Shown one piece after another: positions 20,518 to 30,146 of a stretch of 64,000 nt of DNA (within the stretch, counting starts at the first letter, position 1; every line of letters begins with the position of its first letter). The DNA comes from Oxalobacteraceae sp. CFBP 13730. Its GTDB lineage: Bacteria > Pseudomonadota > Gammaproteobacteria > Burkholderiales > Burkholderiaceae_D. The stretch spans positions 186,001 to 250,000 of the forward strand of contig JACYUQ010000003.1 of NCBI GenBank assembly GCA_014841835.1, read 5' to 3'. The notes beneath the pieces are model-generated. The model had not been told where the DNA came from, made no database searches, and saw only the letters and a list, made by a program, of their open reading frames with translations. The translations under genes and the position numbers were made by a program.

Positions 20518-21768
20518 TTAGCGTGGCCCGACAAGGGTGGAAGTTGGCAGATGGTCGGCAGGACTTTCGGGTAGCGCGCCAGGCAGTGCGTCCACCGACG
20601 CATCGTCCTCGGCGAGCTCGAAAGCTTCGTCCTGTTCTTCGTTTTCCGGGGTGGTCCGGTAGCTTTGGCCAGGCGCGGATCGGGCCGTTTCGGCGATCGC
20701 CGAACGCAGCAGATCCAGGCCGGCGCCGCTATGGGCACTGATAAACACCCGGTTGATCTTATCATACTCATCACGCTCGACTTCGGGCTCCAGGCCCGCC
20801 GCATCGATCTTGTTCCAGACCAAAATTTGGGGAACATGATCGGCGCCGATCTCGCGCAATACCTCGTTGACCTGCTCCACTTGCTCCATGCGCGTGGGTG
20901 ACGCGCTGTCGACCACGTGCAGCAGCAGGTCGGCGTGGATCGTTTCTTCGAGCGTGGCGCGAAACGCCGCCACCAGCTGGTGCGGCAAGTCGCGCACGAA
21001 GCCGACCGTGTCAGAGATCACGATACTGCCGACGTCGTCGCCCAGGTACATGCGGCGGCTGGTCGTGTCGAGCGTGGCGAACAACTGGTTCGCCACATAC
21101 ACGCCGGCCTTGGTCAGCGAATTGAACAGCGTCGACTTGCCGGCATTGGTGTAGCCGACCAGCGAGACGGAGAACGTGTTGTTGCGGCCGCGCTGGCGGC
21201 GCTGGGTCTCGTGCTGCTTGCGCAGCTTGGTCAGGCGCGCGCGCAGTGCCTTGACCCGCTCGCCGATGAGCCGGCGGTCGGTCTCGAGCTGGGTTTCACC
21301 CGGACCGCGCAGGCCGATACCGCCCTTTTGCCGTTCAAGGTGAGTCCAGCCGCGAATCAGGCGCGTGGCCAGGTGCTGCAACTGCGCCAGCTCAACCTGC
21401 AGCTTGCCCTCGTGACTCTTGGCGCGCTGCGCAAAGATATCGAGGATCAGGCTGGTACGGTCGACAACGCGCATCTCGAGACGACGCTCGAGGTTACGCT
21501 GCTGGGCAGGCGACAGTGCGTGATTGAAGATGACGATGTCGACGCCGAGTGCCTTGGCGTCGAGGGCGATTTCATCGGCTTTGCCGCTGCCGATGAAGAG
21601 TGCGGGATCGGGGCTCGATCGCTTGGCCGTGATCGTGGTGATCGGGTCGGCGCCAGCGGAGCGTGCAAGCAGGGACAACTCTTCGAGACTGGCATTGAAG
21701 TCGCCAGTCCCGAAGTCGATGCCGACCAGGGCTGCGCGCATGAGCGGCGTGCCGGGGGCGTCAGCCAT
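20518..21768 (-). CDS. hflX: GTPase HflX
   Basis: 416-residue ribosome-associated GTPase that splits stalled or heat-damaged ribosomes in E. coli. The N-terminal HflX domain includes GSGKADEIAL and DRTSLILDIFAQRA, followed by the family signature GLRGPGETQLETDRR. The G domain has G1 GYTNAGKSTLFN, G3 DTVGFV and G4 NKID. The C-terminal 35 residues are acidic. It lies 5 bases after hfq and 4 before hflK, so hfq-hflX-hflK-hflC is one tight unit. Confidence 0.97.
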   Translation of the reverse strand: MADAPGTPLMRAALVGIDFGTGDFNASLEELSLLARSAGADPITTITAKRSSPDPALFIGSGKADEIALDAKALGVDIVIFNHALSPAQQRNLERRLEMRVVDRTSLILDIFAQRAKSHEGKLQVELAQLQHLATRLIRGWTHLERQKGGIGLRGPGETQLETDRRLIGERVKALRARLTKLRKQHETQRRQRGRNNTFSVSLVGYTNAGKSTLFNSLTKAGVYVANQLFATLDTTSRRMYLGDDVGSIVISDTVGFVRDLPHQLVAAFRATLEETIHADLLLHVVDSASPTRMEQVEQVNEVLREIGADHVPQILVWNKIDAAGLEPEVERDEYDKINRVFISAHSGAGLDLLRSAIAETARSAPGQSYRTTPENEEQDEAFELAEDDASVDALPGALPESPADHLPTSTLVGPR

Positions 21769-21773
21769 CGGCC

Positions 21774-22013
21774 TTACTCGGCTTCGCTGGAGTCAAGATT
21801 GAGGTTGACGGCGCGGGCCGGCACGACGGTTGAGATGGCGTGTTTATAGACCATCTGGGTCACGGTGTTGCGAAGCAAAACGACGTATTGGTCGAAGGAT
21901 TCGATATGACCCTGCAGCTTGATACCGTTGACCAGGTAGATCGAGACAGGGACGTGTTCCTTGCGCAAGGCGTTGAGGAATGGGTCTTGTAACAGTTGCC
22001 CTTTGTTGCTCAT
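21774..22013 (-). CDS. hfq: RNA chaperone Hfq
   Basis: 79-residue Sm-like RNA chaperone. Sm1 ([37 protein letters not shown]) and Sm2 ([10 protein letters not shown]) are complete, including the proximal-face residues Q8, D9 and K56/H57-type positions. The C-terminal tail is short compared with E. coli (102 residues), as usual in betaproteobacteria. GGAG lies 6 bases before the ATG. About 150 bases separate it from der and may hold its own promoter. Confidence 0.98.
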   Translation of the reverse strand: MSNKGQLLQDPFLNALRKEHVPVSIYLVNGIKLQGHIESFDQYVVLLRNTVTQMVYKHAISTVVPARAVNLNLDSSEAE

Positions 22014-22160
22014 AACAGCTCCGTGATGTTGTTGTAGTTAAAAGTTTGAGGCGATTTGCCGATTTTCAAGTAGTCATGCCACATGGGTGAGGCCATATTC
22101 TGCCAAAGCGAATGCGGCCCCGAACTACTGTAACCTGTTTCGCCACTTTTTGTCGTACTG

Positions 22161-23498
22161 CTACGGCTTCGCGAACGGGTTCTTGCCACTGCGCAGCTCG
22201 ATCCGCAGCGGGGTGCCGACCAGGCTGAACGTCTCGCGGAAATGCTTCTCGAGATAGCGCTTGTACGGCTCGCTGATCCCGTCCAGGGCATTGCCGTGGA
22301 TGACGATGATCGGCGGGTTCTGGCCACCCTGGTGGGCGTAGCGCATCTTTGGACGGCCAGAGCCCTTGCGTTTCGGCTCTTGCTTCTCCACGGCCTCTTG
22401 CAGCGCGCGCGTCAGGCGCGGCGTCGACAGGTTGGCGGTGGCGGCAGCATAGGCCGCCTCGACCGATTTCATCAGCTGCGTGATGCCGGTGCCGCGCAAT
22501 GCCGAGACGAAGTGCGTGTTGGCAAAGCTCAGGAAGTCCAGTTTGCGGTCGAGATCGATCTTGACTTCATCGCGCTCGTCGGTCTTCAGGCCATCCCATT
22601 TGTTGACGGCCACGACCAGCGCCCTGCCCGACTCCAGGATGAAGCCGGCGATGTGCGCGTCCTGCTCCGAGATGTCCTGCTGGGCATCGAGCAGCAGCAC
22701 GACGACGTTGGCGTCGGCGATCGACTGCATCGTCTTGACGACCGAGAATTTCTCGATGGCTTCAAAGATCTTGCCGCGACGGCGGATACCCGCAGTATCG
22801 ATCAGCGTGAACTTCTTGCCGTCGCGTTCGAACGGTACTTCGATCGAGTCACGTGTGGTGCCCGGCATGTCGAAGGCAATCACACGCTGCTCGCCGACCA
22901 GCGTATTGATCAGGGTCGACTTGCCCACGTTCGGGCGGCCGACGATGGCGATCTTGATGCCATGGTCGACGTGCTCGAGTTCGGCCGGCTCATCCGGCCG
23001 CGCGGCGAACGCAGCGTCGAGCGCTTCGACCACGAGGTCGGTCACGCCGTCGCCGTGGGCGGCGGAGATGACATACGGGTCACCCATGCCGAGCTCATAG
23101 AAGTCGGCCGTGACGGCCGTGTACTTCATGCCTTCGGACTTGTTCACGACCAGCATGACCTTGCGGCCGCTCTTGCGCAGGAAATCGGTGATGGTCTTGT
23201 CGTGCGGGGTCAGGCCCTGACGACCGTCGACAATGAACACGACCACGTCGGCTTCGGCGACGGCCTGGCGCGTTTGCAGCGCCATTTCGTGCATGATGCC
23301 TTCTTTGGCGACCGGCTCGAAACCGCCCGTGTCAATGACCAGGAATGGTCGTTCGCCAATGCGGCCTTCGCCGTAGTGGCGGTCGCGCGTCAGGCCTGGC
23401 ATGTCGGCCACCAACGCGTCGCGCGAACGGGTCATGCGGTTAAATAAGGTCGATTTCCCGACGTTGGGTCGACCTACGAGTGCTATTACCGGCTTCAT
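22161..23498 (-). CDS. der: Ribosome assembly GTPase Der (EngA)
   Basis: 445-residue tandem GTPase for 50S subunit maturation. Two G domains each have [10 protein letters not shown] (residue 8 and about 185) with DTGGFEP and [10 protein letters not shown] as the G3 loops, and NKSEG and NKWDG as G4. A KH-like domain follows (from about 360), with the segment PPIIVIHGN. Its ATG is 6 bases after the bamB stop. Confidence 0.98.
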   Translation of the reverse strand: MKPVIALVGRPNVGKSTLFNRMTRSRDALVADMPGLTRDRHYGEGRIGERPFLVIDTGGFEPVAKEGIMHEMALQTRQAVAEADVVVFIVDGRQGLTPHDKTITDFLRKSGRKVMLVVNKSEGMKYTAVTADFYELGMGDPYVISAAHGDGVTDLVVEALDAAFAARPDEPAELEHVDHGIKIAIVGRPNVGKSTLINTLVGEQRVIAFDMPGTTRDSIEVPFERDGKKFTLIDTAGIRRRGKIFEAIEKFSVVKTMQSIADANVVVLLLDAQQDISEQDAHIAGFILESGRALVVAVNKWDGLKTDERDEVKIDLDRKLDFLSFANTHFVSALRGTGITQLMKSVEAAYAAATANLSTPRLTRALQEAVEKQEPKRKGSGRPKMRYAHQGGQNPPIIVIHGNALDGISEPYKRYLEKHFRETFSLVGTPLRIELRSGKNPFAKP

Positions 23499-23504
23499 GT
23501 TTTC

Positions 23505-24659
23505 TTATTCGACCGCGATGGCGGTCACAGTTCCGTTTTGTGTTTGAAAAATCAGGTTTGTGCCGGCCACCAGCGGCGTGCCCACGATCGGGCTCCCGTC
23601 GGTTGCGGCGCGCGCCAGGAAAGAGCCATCTTCGCGCGACAGGAAGTGCACATAGCCTTCGTAGTCGCCGACCGCGACGGCGCGGCCGTACGACAGCGGG
23701 GTCGACAGGCGGCGGAACGACAGTTTGTCGTTCTTCCAGCTGCTGGCGCCCGTGTCGCGGGTGAATGCATTGAGTGCTCCCTTGTCGTCCGGTGCGAACA
23801 CGAACAATTGGTCGACGGCCACGCCGACGCTGGAGGACAGGTCACGCGTCCAGCGCGCCGAACCGGTCACCAGGTCAAAGCAGCCTACGCGCCCTTGGTA
23901 GGACGCGGCGCACACCTCGTTCTCGAACAGCACCGGAGCGCCGCCAATATCGGTGACGCGCTCCAGTTCGGTCGCGCCGCGCGAGATGCCGACCTCGACG
24001 TCCCAGCGCGGTGCGCCGGTGGCGATGATCAGTGCGGACAGCTTGCCGCCCGGCTGCGCGACGATGACGTCGGTGCCGGCCACGATCATGCCCGGCGCGT
24101 TGCGCAGCGTCAGCGGCGGCGCGACCTTCTGCACGGTCCATTTCTTGCTGCCATCGGTCGCATCGACACCGACGATGCGGTTGTCGATCGAACGGGCAAC
24201 GACGATGCCTTGCGACACGACCGGCGCCGACAGGATTTCGCTCGACAGCTGCGTTTTCCAGAGCAGCTTGCCGTCCATGTTGTAGCCCATCAGGATGCCC
24301 TTCTCGCCGCCGACGACGATCAGGTTGCCATCCGTGCCCACGCCCGCCGACAGGTCGCTGTCGGCCTTGACGCGCCACAGCTGCTTGCCGGTGGCGGCAT
24401 CGACGCGCGCAATGGCGCCATCGGCTGCGGCCACGACGAGCGTGTTGCCGGTCAGCGCAGGCGAGAACTGGTAGCCCTTGGCCTTGCCGATGTCGAGTTT
24501 CCATGCGGTGCGCACGGCCATGCTGCCCTTGAGTTCGACGAGCTTGGCGGGTTGATCGCCCTTCTTGTCGGATGCAAATGGATTGAGCGAATTGAGGGTC
24601 GAGCAACCCGTCATCAGGGCCAGTACGCCGACGCCAACAAGCTTGCTGCTAATACGCAT
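23505..24659 (-). CDS. bamB: Outer membrane assembly lipoprotein BamB
   Basis: 384-residue beta-propeller lipoprotein of the BAM complex, which inserts outer-membrane proteins. A lipoprotein signal peptide ends in the lipobox LMTGC with Cys19. PQQ-like propeller repeats are seen in AATGKQLWRVKADSDL, DGKLLWKTQLSSEI and DGSKKWTVQ. Adjacent to yfgM and der as in many proteobacteria. Confidence 0.96.
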   Translation of the reverse strand: MRISSKLVGVGVLALMTGCSTLNSLNPFASDKKGDQPAKLVELKGSMAVRTAWKLDIGKAKGYQFSPALTGNTLVVAAADGAIARVDAATGKQLWRVKADSDLSAGVGTDGNLIVVGGEKGILMGYNMDGKLLWKTQLSSEILSAPVVSQGIVVARSIDNRIVGVDATDGSKKWTVQKVAPPLTLRNAPGMIVAGTDVIVAQPGGKLSALIIATGAPRWDVEVGISRGATELERVTDIGGAPVLFENEVCAASYQGRVGCFDLVTGSARWTRDLSSSVGVAVDQLFVFAPDDKGALNAFTRDTGASSWKNDKLSFRRLSTPLSYGRAVAVGDYEGYVHFLSREDGSFLARAATDGSPIVGTPLVAGTNLIFQTQNGTVTAIAVE

Positions 24660-24744
24660 TATGTTCTACCTTGTTCCTGGACTATAAAGGACGCAAAGCC
24701 CGCGGCCGCTGGGAGGCGGACGCGGGCCATCTCATGCGAAAAAT

Positions 24745-25431
24745 TTACGCAGCCGCTTTCTGGTCTGCGGCTGGCGCTTGGCCGGTCTTCTTGTCTGCCG
24801 GCACGGTGCCGCCAATGGCTTCGAGCTTGACCTGCACCAGTTGACGGGCCGGGCTGGCGGCATCCATCGCGGCCAGTGCGGCGACATACGCAGCGCGCGC
24901 TTCGTTCAGCTTGTTCTGACCGACCAGCACATCGCCCTTGCGGTCGTTGACTGACGCGGTGAACTGCGGCAGGAACGTGCCATTCAAGACTTTCAGCGCT
25001 TCGTCGAAGGCGTTTTCGTCCAGCAGCACGCCAGCCAGGCGCAGCTTGGCGATCGACTTGTATTCGTCGTTGCCGTTGTCGGCCGCCCATTGCAGCTGGG
25101 CTTTGGCAGTTTTGAGGTCGTTGGCATCGAACGCCGTCTTGGCCGCAGCCAGGGCTGCCATCTGCGTGTACGGCGAGTTCTCGTACTTGGCGCGGATGTC
25201 GCCGGCGATACGCTGCACCTTGGCATTGTCATTCGCCAGCAGCGACGTCTGCAGTTCGTCGTAGAGCGCGGACGCTTCGATCGACTTGTTGGCCTGGTGG
25301 GTCTTCCAGAAATTCCAGCCGGCGAACGAGCCGAGTGCCAGGATCAGGACCCAGACGATGATGTTGCCGTATTTCGACCAGAACGCCTTGAAGGAATCAA
25401 GCTGTTCCTGCTCTTGGTGATCGTATGCCAT
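24745..25431 (-). CDS. YfgM family membrane-anchored TPR protein
   Basis: 228-residue protein with a short cytosolic N-terminus, one membrane segment (about 23-42) and a periplasmic TPR-like helical domain (ALAAAKTAFDANDLKTAKAQ, AKLRLAGVLLDENAFDEALK). YfgM in E. coli works with the PpiD chaperone at the Sec translocon. The tail is Ala/Lys-rich. It lies between hisS and bamB, the conserved place for this family. Confidence 0.93.
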   Translation of the reverse strand: MAYDHQEQEQLDSFKAFWSKYGNIIVWVLILALGSFAGWNFWKTHQANKSIEASALYDELQTSLLANDNAKVQRIAGDIRAKYENSPYTQMAALAAAKTAFDANDLKTAKAQLQWAADNGNDEYKSIAKLRLAGVLLDENAFDEALKVLNGTFLPQFTASVNDRKGDVLVGQNKLNEARAAYVAALAAMDAASPARQLVQVKLEAIGGTVPADKKTGQAPAADQKAAA

Positions 25432-25478
25432 GTGCGTGTTCTTGTAGTGGTTGAATGGTTTGCGAGGTACGACGGGTG

Positions 25479-26831
25479 TTAGTGCTTGTGCACGTGATCG
25501 TGGTCGTGCCCGCAGTGTTCGTCATGCACGTGCGCGCCGGTGATCTGGTCGACCAGGTAATCAACCACTTCCAAGAACGGCACGGTGCTCTGCTGCTGCT
25601 CGCCGATCTCGCCGCGCATCGTCTTTACGGCCGCGGTTTCGTTGGCGACTTCGTCCTCGCCGATGATCACGGCAAACGCTGCGCCGGACCCGTCGGCCTT
25701 CTTCATCTGGCTCTTGAAGCTGCCGGCACCGGCTGGCGTTGCGCAATGTAACACAACATCCAGCCCGGCATCCCGAATGCGCTCGGCCAGGATGAAGGCT
25801 TGCAGCTGCGCCTTCTCGCCCTGATGGACCATGTAGACGTCGCATTGGTTCGGTTCGGCCGGCTCGCCCATTGCCTTCATCAGCTCGATGATGCGCTCCA
25901 TGCCCATCGCGAAACCGACGGCCGGCGTGGCCTTGCCGCCAAAGGTTTCCACCAGCGGATCGTAGCGGCCGCCGGCGCAGATCGTGCCTTGCGAGCCGAG
26001 TGCATCGGTGACCCACTCGAACACGGTGCGGTTGTAATAGTCCAGGCCACGCACGAGGCGCGGGTTGACCGTGTACTGTACCGCGTTCTGGTCCAGCAGG
26101 AACTTGACGCCGTTGAAGTGCGCCAGGGATTCTTCGCCCAGGTAATCAAGCAGGCGCGGGGCCGCGTTGACCATCTCCTGCATCGCCGGGTTCTTGGTGT
26201 CGAGGATGCGCAGCGGATTGCTGTGCAGGCGGCGCTTGGCTTCGGCGTCCAGAATGCTGTCGTGCTGCTCGAGGTAGGCGATCAGGTCGGCGCGGTGACG
26301 CTGGCGCTCTTCGGCATTGCCGATCGAGTTCAGTTCGAGGCGCACGTTCTCGATGCCCAGGTCATCCCACAGACGACGGCACATCATGATCAGCTCGGCA
26401 TCGATGTCCGGGCCCGAAAAACCGATGGCTTCAGCGCCGAACTGGAAGAACTGGCGATAACGGCCGCGCTGCGGACGCTCGTGGCGGAACATCGGGCCCT
26501 TGTACCACAGGCGGCGCGGGCCGTCGTAGACCAGATTGTGTTCGAGCACGGCGCGCACGACGCTGGCGGTGCCTTCCGGGCGCAGCGTCAGTTGGTCGCC
26601 GTTCATCGAATCCTCGAACGAGTACATCTCTTTTTCGACGATGTCGGTCACGGCGCCGATGGCCCGCGAGAACAGGCTCGTCTGCTCGACGATCGGCGTG
26701 ACGATTTTCTGGTAGCCGTAGCTTTTCAGGATCGTTTCGGTGGTGTTCTCGAACAATTCCCACAGCGGTGCATCGCTGGGCAGGATGTCGTTCATGCCTT
26801 TGATGGCGACGATTTTTTCTGGTTTGGACAT
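25479..26831 (-). CDS. hisS: Histidyl-tRNA synthetase with a His-rich C-terminal tail
   Basis: 450-residue class II synthetase charging tRNA-His. Motif 1 to 3 regions are visible ([13 protein letters not shown] at the N-terminus, [28 protein letters not shown], and the HisA signature [15 protein letters not shown]), with FAMGMERII near 305. The anticodon domain ends at about 430. The last 17 residues, [17 protein letters not shown], contain 8 histidines and one cysteine, which is not part of the usual HisRS fold. Start is MSKPEK at 26831; upstream in-frame codons run through an inverted repeat and are not coding. Confidence 0.96.
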   Translation of the reverse strand: MSKPEKIVAIKGMNDILPSDAPLWELFENTTETILKSYGYQKIVTPIVEQTSLFSRAIGAVTDIVEKEMYSFEDSMNGDQLTLRPEGTASVVRAVLEHNLVYDGPRRLWYKGPMFRHERPQRGRYRQFFQFGAEAIGFSGPDIDAELIMMCRRLWDDLGIENVRLELNSIGNAEERQRHRADLIAYLEQHDSILDAEAKRRLHSNPLRILDTKNPAMQEMVNAAPRLLDYLGEESLAHFNGVKFLLDQNAVQYTVNPRLVRGLDYYNRTVFEWVTDALGSQGTICAGGRYDPLVETFGGKATPAVGFAMGMERIIELMKAMGEPAEPNQCDVYMVHQGEKAQLQAFILAERIRDAGLDVVLHCATPAGAGSFKSQMKKADGSGAAFAVIIGEDEVANETAAVKTMRGEIGEQQQSTVPFLEVVDYLVDQITGAHVHDEHCGHDHDHVHKH

Positions 26832-26851
26832 AAGTGTTATCTGTTGATTCG

Positions 26852-26958
26852 ACGTCGTTCCCGCGCAGGCGGGAACCTCATTTCGTGGCGTCATCGGCCG
26901 TCTCATGTGACGCCATGGCGCAAACAACCTTGGGTTCCCGCCTTCGCGGGAACGACGT
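26852..26958. repeat. Paired palindromic repeats between ispG and hisS
   Basis: Arms 26852-26877 and 26933-26958 are inverted copies with one mismatch over 26 bases. Each arm holds its own hairpin, GTTCCCGC-GCAG-GCGGGAAC (26857-26876) and GTTCCCGC-CTTC-GCGGGAAC (26934-26953). The arrangement is that of a REP/BIME-type or small non-autonomous element. It occupies most of the 148-base gap inside an otherwise tight operon. Confidence 0.85.
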
Positions 26959-26979
26959 GCTGGGGCCAATGGCCGAATT

Positions 26980-28281
26980 TTACGACGCCGCGGTCTCGCG
27001 GCTGTAATTCTTCTTCACGTAATCGAGCACGATCGTCTGGAATTCTTCGACGATCCGCTCGCCGCGCAGCGTGGCAAACTTCTGGCCATCGACGAACACC
27101 GGCGCTGCCGTCGATTCGCCCGTGCCCGGCAAGCTGATGCCGATGTTCGCGTGCTTCGATTCGCCCGGGCCGTTGACGATGCAACCCATCACGGCCACGT
27201 TCATGCCTTCCACGCCCGGATAGGTCTTTTTCCATTCCGGCATCTGATCGCGCAGGAAGGTCTGGATATTGTCTGCCAGCTCCTGGAACACGGTCGACGT
27301 CGTGCGGCCGCAACCCGGGCACGCAATGACCATCGGCGTGAACTTGCGCAGGCCCATCGTCTGCAGGATTTCCTGACCGACGATGACTTCGCGCGTACGG
27401 TCGCCGCCCGGTTCGGGCGTGAGCGAAATACGGATCGTGTCGCCGATGCCCTCTTGCAGCAGCACCGACAGCGCGGCGGTCGAAGCGACGATACCCTTGC
27501 TGCCCATGCCCGCTTCAGTCAGGCCCAGGTGCAGCGGGTAATCGCAGCGACGGGCCAGTTCGCGGTACACGGCGATCAGGTCCTGCACGCCCGAGACCTT
27601 GCACGACAGGATGATCTTGTCGCGCGCCAGGCCCACTTCTTCGGCGCGGATGGCGTTTTCGATCGCCGACGTGATCAACGCTTCATACATGACAGCCTGC
27701 GCCGACCATGGATTGGCGCGCAAGGCGTTCTCGTCCATGATGCGCGCCAGCAGCGACTGGTCCAGGCTGCCCCAGTTCACGCCGATACGCACCGGCTTGT
27801 CGTACTTGGCGGCGATCTCGATCATCTGGGCGAACTGGGTGTCGCGCTTGGCGCCCTGCCCCACATTGCCCGGATTGATACGGTATTTCGACAGCGCCTG
27901 CGCGCACTCGGGATAGTCGCGCAGCAGCAGGTGGCCGTTGTAGTGGAAGTCGCCGACCAGCGGCACATCGACTTCCATGCGGTCGAGCTGGGCGCGGATC
28001 GCCGGCACGGCAGCCGCAGCTTCAGGCGTGTTCACGGTGATGCGCACGATCTCGGAGCCGGCACGTGCCAGCTCCTTGATCTGGATCGCGGTGCCGATCG
28101 CATCGGCGGTATCGGTATTGGTCATCGACTGGATGACAACGGGTGCATCGCCACCGACCCACACCTGGCGCGCGCCGTGCGCGACCAGGACCTTGCGGCT
28201 GGCGCGGCGGGCCATCGGGCCCGACGGAATGGCGGCGGCCGATGCGTACTCGGGGATTGGGGCTTCGTTCAAGGAATTCAT
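26980..28281 (-). CDS. ispG: 4-hydroxy-3-methylbut-2-enyl diphosphate synthase (flavodoxin type)
   Basis: 433-residue [4Fe-4S] enzyme of the non-mevalonate isoprenoid pathway, converting MEcPP to HMBPP. It has a TIM-barrel N-terminal half ([39 protein letters not shown]) and the cluster ligands in [16 protein letters not shown] and [20 protein letters not shown]. Length is somewhat above E. coli (372), as usual in betaproteobacteria. It lies between rodZ and hisS. Confidence 0.97.
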   Translation of the reverse strand: MNSLNEAPIPEYASAAAIPSGPMARRASRKVLVAHGARQVWVGGDAPVVIQSMTNTDTADAIGTAIQIKELARAGSEIVRITVNTPEAAAAVPAIRAQLDRMEVDVPLVGDFHYNGHLLLRDYPECAQALSKYRINPGNVGQGAKRDTQFAQMIEIAAKYDKPVRIGVNWGSLDQSLLARIMDENALRANPWSAQAVMYEALITSAIENAIRAEEVGLARDKIILSCKVSGVQDLIAVYRELARRCDYPLHLGLTEAGMGSKGIVASTAALSVLLQEGIGDTIRISLTPEPGGDRTREVIVGQEILQTMGLRKFTPMVIACPGCGRTTSTVFQELADNIQTFLRDQMPEWKKTYPGVEGMNVAVMGCIVNGPGESKHANIGISLPGTGESTAAPVFVDGQKFATLRGERIVEEFQTIVLDYVKKNYSRETAAS

Positions 28282-28304
28282 GTTGGTTCCAGCGAGTGAT
28301 CAGC

Positions 28305-29309
28305 TTATTTCAGGGCCACGCGTGCGATGGTCTTGCCCGGCTGCTGTGGCAGCGGGACGTTGGCGCCGCGCAGTGTCGCGGTCACGGCGCCCGGCACGCC
28401 GACGGTCAGATTCACGGGGCCGGCGACTTCGACCGACTCAGTGCTGCCGGCCTTGACCAGGCGCGAGATCAGCGGACGACCGCCGCCGCTCGGGCGTACT
28501 TCGATCCAGGAATCGGCGCGCACGTTCAGCACCAGAGTGTTGACGCCGGCCGCAGCCGGTGCCACGGCAACCGGTGTTGGCGTCGCGGTAGCCGGTGCAG
28601 TGACCGGCGCCGCGGCTGGCGCAGCAGCAGGCGCGCTCGGCGTGGTTGGTGTCTTCGTCGTTGGCGCGCCAGCCGGGGCCGTGCCCTGGCTCGATGGCGA
28701 CGGCACCGAAATGAGCGGCACCGACGGATTGATCAGGCCCTGCTGGACCGGGGCAGCAGCGCCCGGCGCCGCAACACCTGGCGCCACGACGCCGGCGGCC
28801 GGATTCTCGAGCACCATCGTATCGCCCGATTCGACATCGCGGTTCAGACTTGGTATTAGATTGAACTGCCAGGCCGCGACAGCAGCGCCAGCCACGATGA
28901 CCACGGCGGCGATCCAGCCCAGTGGCAGGCTGCGGCGCTTGCCATTGATCGGGAACCGGGTTTCCGAGAATGCCGCCGGTTTCTGTTCACGGCGCGCAGC
29001 AGCCATCGCCGACTGCGCGCCAGCGCGGGCTTCCGGCGGCATGTTCAGTTCGATCATCGACACCAGCGGCGCCGCGTCGATGCGCAGCAGCTTGGCGTAG
29101 GCGCGCACGAAGCCGCGCGTGACGGCGGGGCTGGGCAGCGCAGCGTAATCGCCCGCTTCCAGCGCCAGCACCTGGCGCGGCGCCAGCTTGAGCTGGTCAG
29201 CAACCTGCTCGACGCTCCAGCCCATGGTCTCGCGCTGGGATTGCAGGGTCTTGCCAGGGATGCCGGACGCGGTGCCCGGTGCGGCTGGCTGGTCTGCTTG
29301 CTCGTTCAT
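28305..29309 (-). CDS. rodZ: Cell-shape protein RodZ
   Basis: 334-residue bitopic protein. A cytosolic HTH domain (about 18-90, TLQSQRETMGWSVEQVADQL) links to MreB in the family. One membrane segment (about 129-152) is followed by a long Pro/Ala/Thr periplasmic linker and a C-terminal DUF4115 beta domain (about 255-334, VLNVRADSWIEVRPSGG). The gene follows pilF by 27 bases, and its ribosome binding site lies in an AAGGAC hexamer repeat. Confidence 0.93.
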   Translation of the reverse strand: MNEQADQPAAPGTASGIPGKTLQSQRETMGWSVEQVADQLKLAPRQVLALEAGDYAALPSPAVTRGFVRAYAKLLRIDAAPLVSMIELNMPPEARAGAQSAMAAARREQKPAAFSETRFPINGKRRSLPLGWIAAVVIVAGAAVAAWQFNLIPSLNRDVESGDTMVLENPAAGVVAPGVAAPGAAAPVQQGLINPSVPLISVPSPSSQGTAPAGAPTTKTPTTPSAPAAAPAAAPVTAPATATPTPVAVAPAAAGVNTLVLNVRADSWIEVRPSGGGRPLISRLVKAGSTESVEVAGPVNLTVGVPGAVTATLRGANVPLPQQPGKTIARVALK

Positions 29310-29310
29310 T

Positions 29311-29334
29311 GTCCTTGTCCTTGTCCTTGTTCTT
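29311..29334 (-). repeat. Hexamer repeat in the rodZ ribosome binding site
   Basis: On the coding strand AAGAAC is followed by three copies of AAGGAC and then CA before the rodZ ATG. The repeats supply AAGGA Shine-Dalgarno candidates at about 3, 9 and 15 bases from the start. Gain or loss of a unit would change the number and spacing of sites but not a reading frame. Confidence 0.85.
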
Positions 29335-29336
29335 CT

Positions 29337-30146
29337 TTACTCACCAAACGCCCCGCGCTCGTACGCTGCGTACTCGGGCGAACCGGGGAAGCGGCGCCGC
29401 AACTGGGCCGCCAGCGACGCTTCATGGGTCCGGTCGCCCGCCTTGCGGCCGATACGCATGGCAAGCCACAGCGCATCAGCCGGCAGCGTCTCGAGCTTGG
29501 CTGTCTCGAGCAGACGGTTGATGAAAAAACCGGCGCGCTCAAGGTCGCGCCGCTCGTAGTACACCCGCGCCAATCCGGTATTGACCGTCGGCAGACCGGG
29601 GTTCAGACGCAAGGCTTCGAGCAGATAGCGCTCGGCCGCATCGTTGTTCCGGTTCTTGATGCTGCACACACCCGCATTCACCAGCGCGCTGAGCGGCGTC
29701 TGGTACGTGGGGTTCTTCAGTGCGGCATCGAAATAACGCATTGCCTCGGCCGGGCGGTTGACCGACTGGCACAAAAACGAACCGAAGTTGTTGGAAAACT
29801 CGGGGTCGTTCGGGCGCAGGCGCAGCGCCTGCTGGTAATTCTCTTCGGCCAGCGGATACTGGCCCATCGACGTGTAGACCAGCGCGCGCAAGCCGTACGC
29901 ATCGGCATAGGCGGCATCGGCGGCCAGCGCCTTTTTGATCTCGTCGAGCGCGATCTCGTACTTGCCCTGCTGGTAATAGCCGACCGCCAGTTGAATGCGG
30001 ATCGACGCACGCTTCTCGCCCGCCGTCTGGTCCGACGCCGTCTTGAGCTCGCCGGTGGTACCGGACCCGCTGCCCGCGTTGCTGGCGCATCCGGCCAGCA
30101 GGGTCAGGGTCGAGGCGAGTGCAAGCGCGGCGGCGGCAAGCTTCAT
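29337..30146 (-). CDS. pilF: Type IV pilus stability lipoprotein PilF/PilW
   Basis: 269-residue TPR lipoprotein that helps the PilQ secretin multimerise at the outer membrane. The signal peptide ends at LLAGCASN with Cys20. About six TPR units follow (QLAVGYYQQGKYEIALDEIK, ALVYTSMGQYPLAEENYQQA, RVYYERRDLERAGFFINRLL). Its ATG overlaps the rlmN stop by one base, and rodZ follows 27 bases after it, the usual Burkholderiales order. Confidence 0.93.
   Translation of the reverse strand: MKLAAAALALASTLTLLAGCASNAGSGSGTTGELKTASDQTAGEKRASIRIQLAVGYYQQGKYEIALDEIKKALAADAAYADAYGLRALVYTSMGQYPLAEENYQQALRLRPNDPEFSNNFGSFLCQSVNRPAEAMRYFDAALKNPTYQTPLSALVNAGVCSIKNRNNDAAERYLLEALRLNPGLPTVNTGLARVYYERRDLERAGFFINRLLETAKLETLPADALWLAMRIGRKAGDRTHEASLAAQLRRRFPGSPEYAAYERGAFGE

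Noticed and set aside
26832-26969. N-terminal extension of HisS
   Set aside because: The extra codons translate the palindromic element and the homologous start is MSKPEK at 26831.
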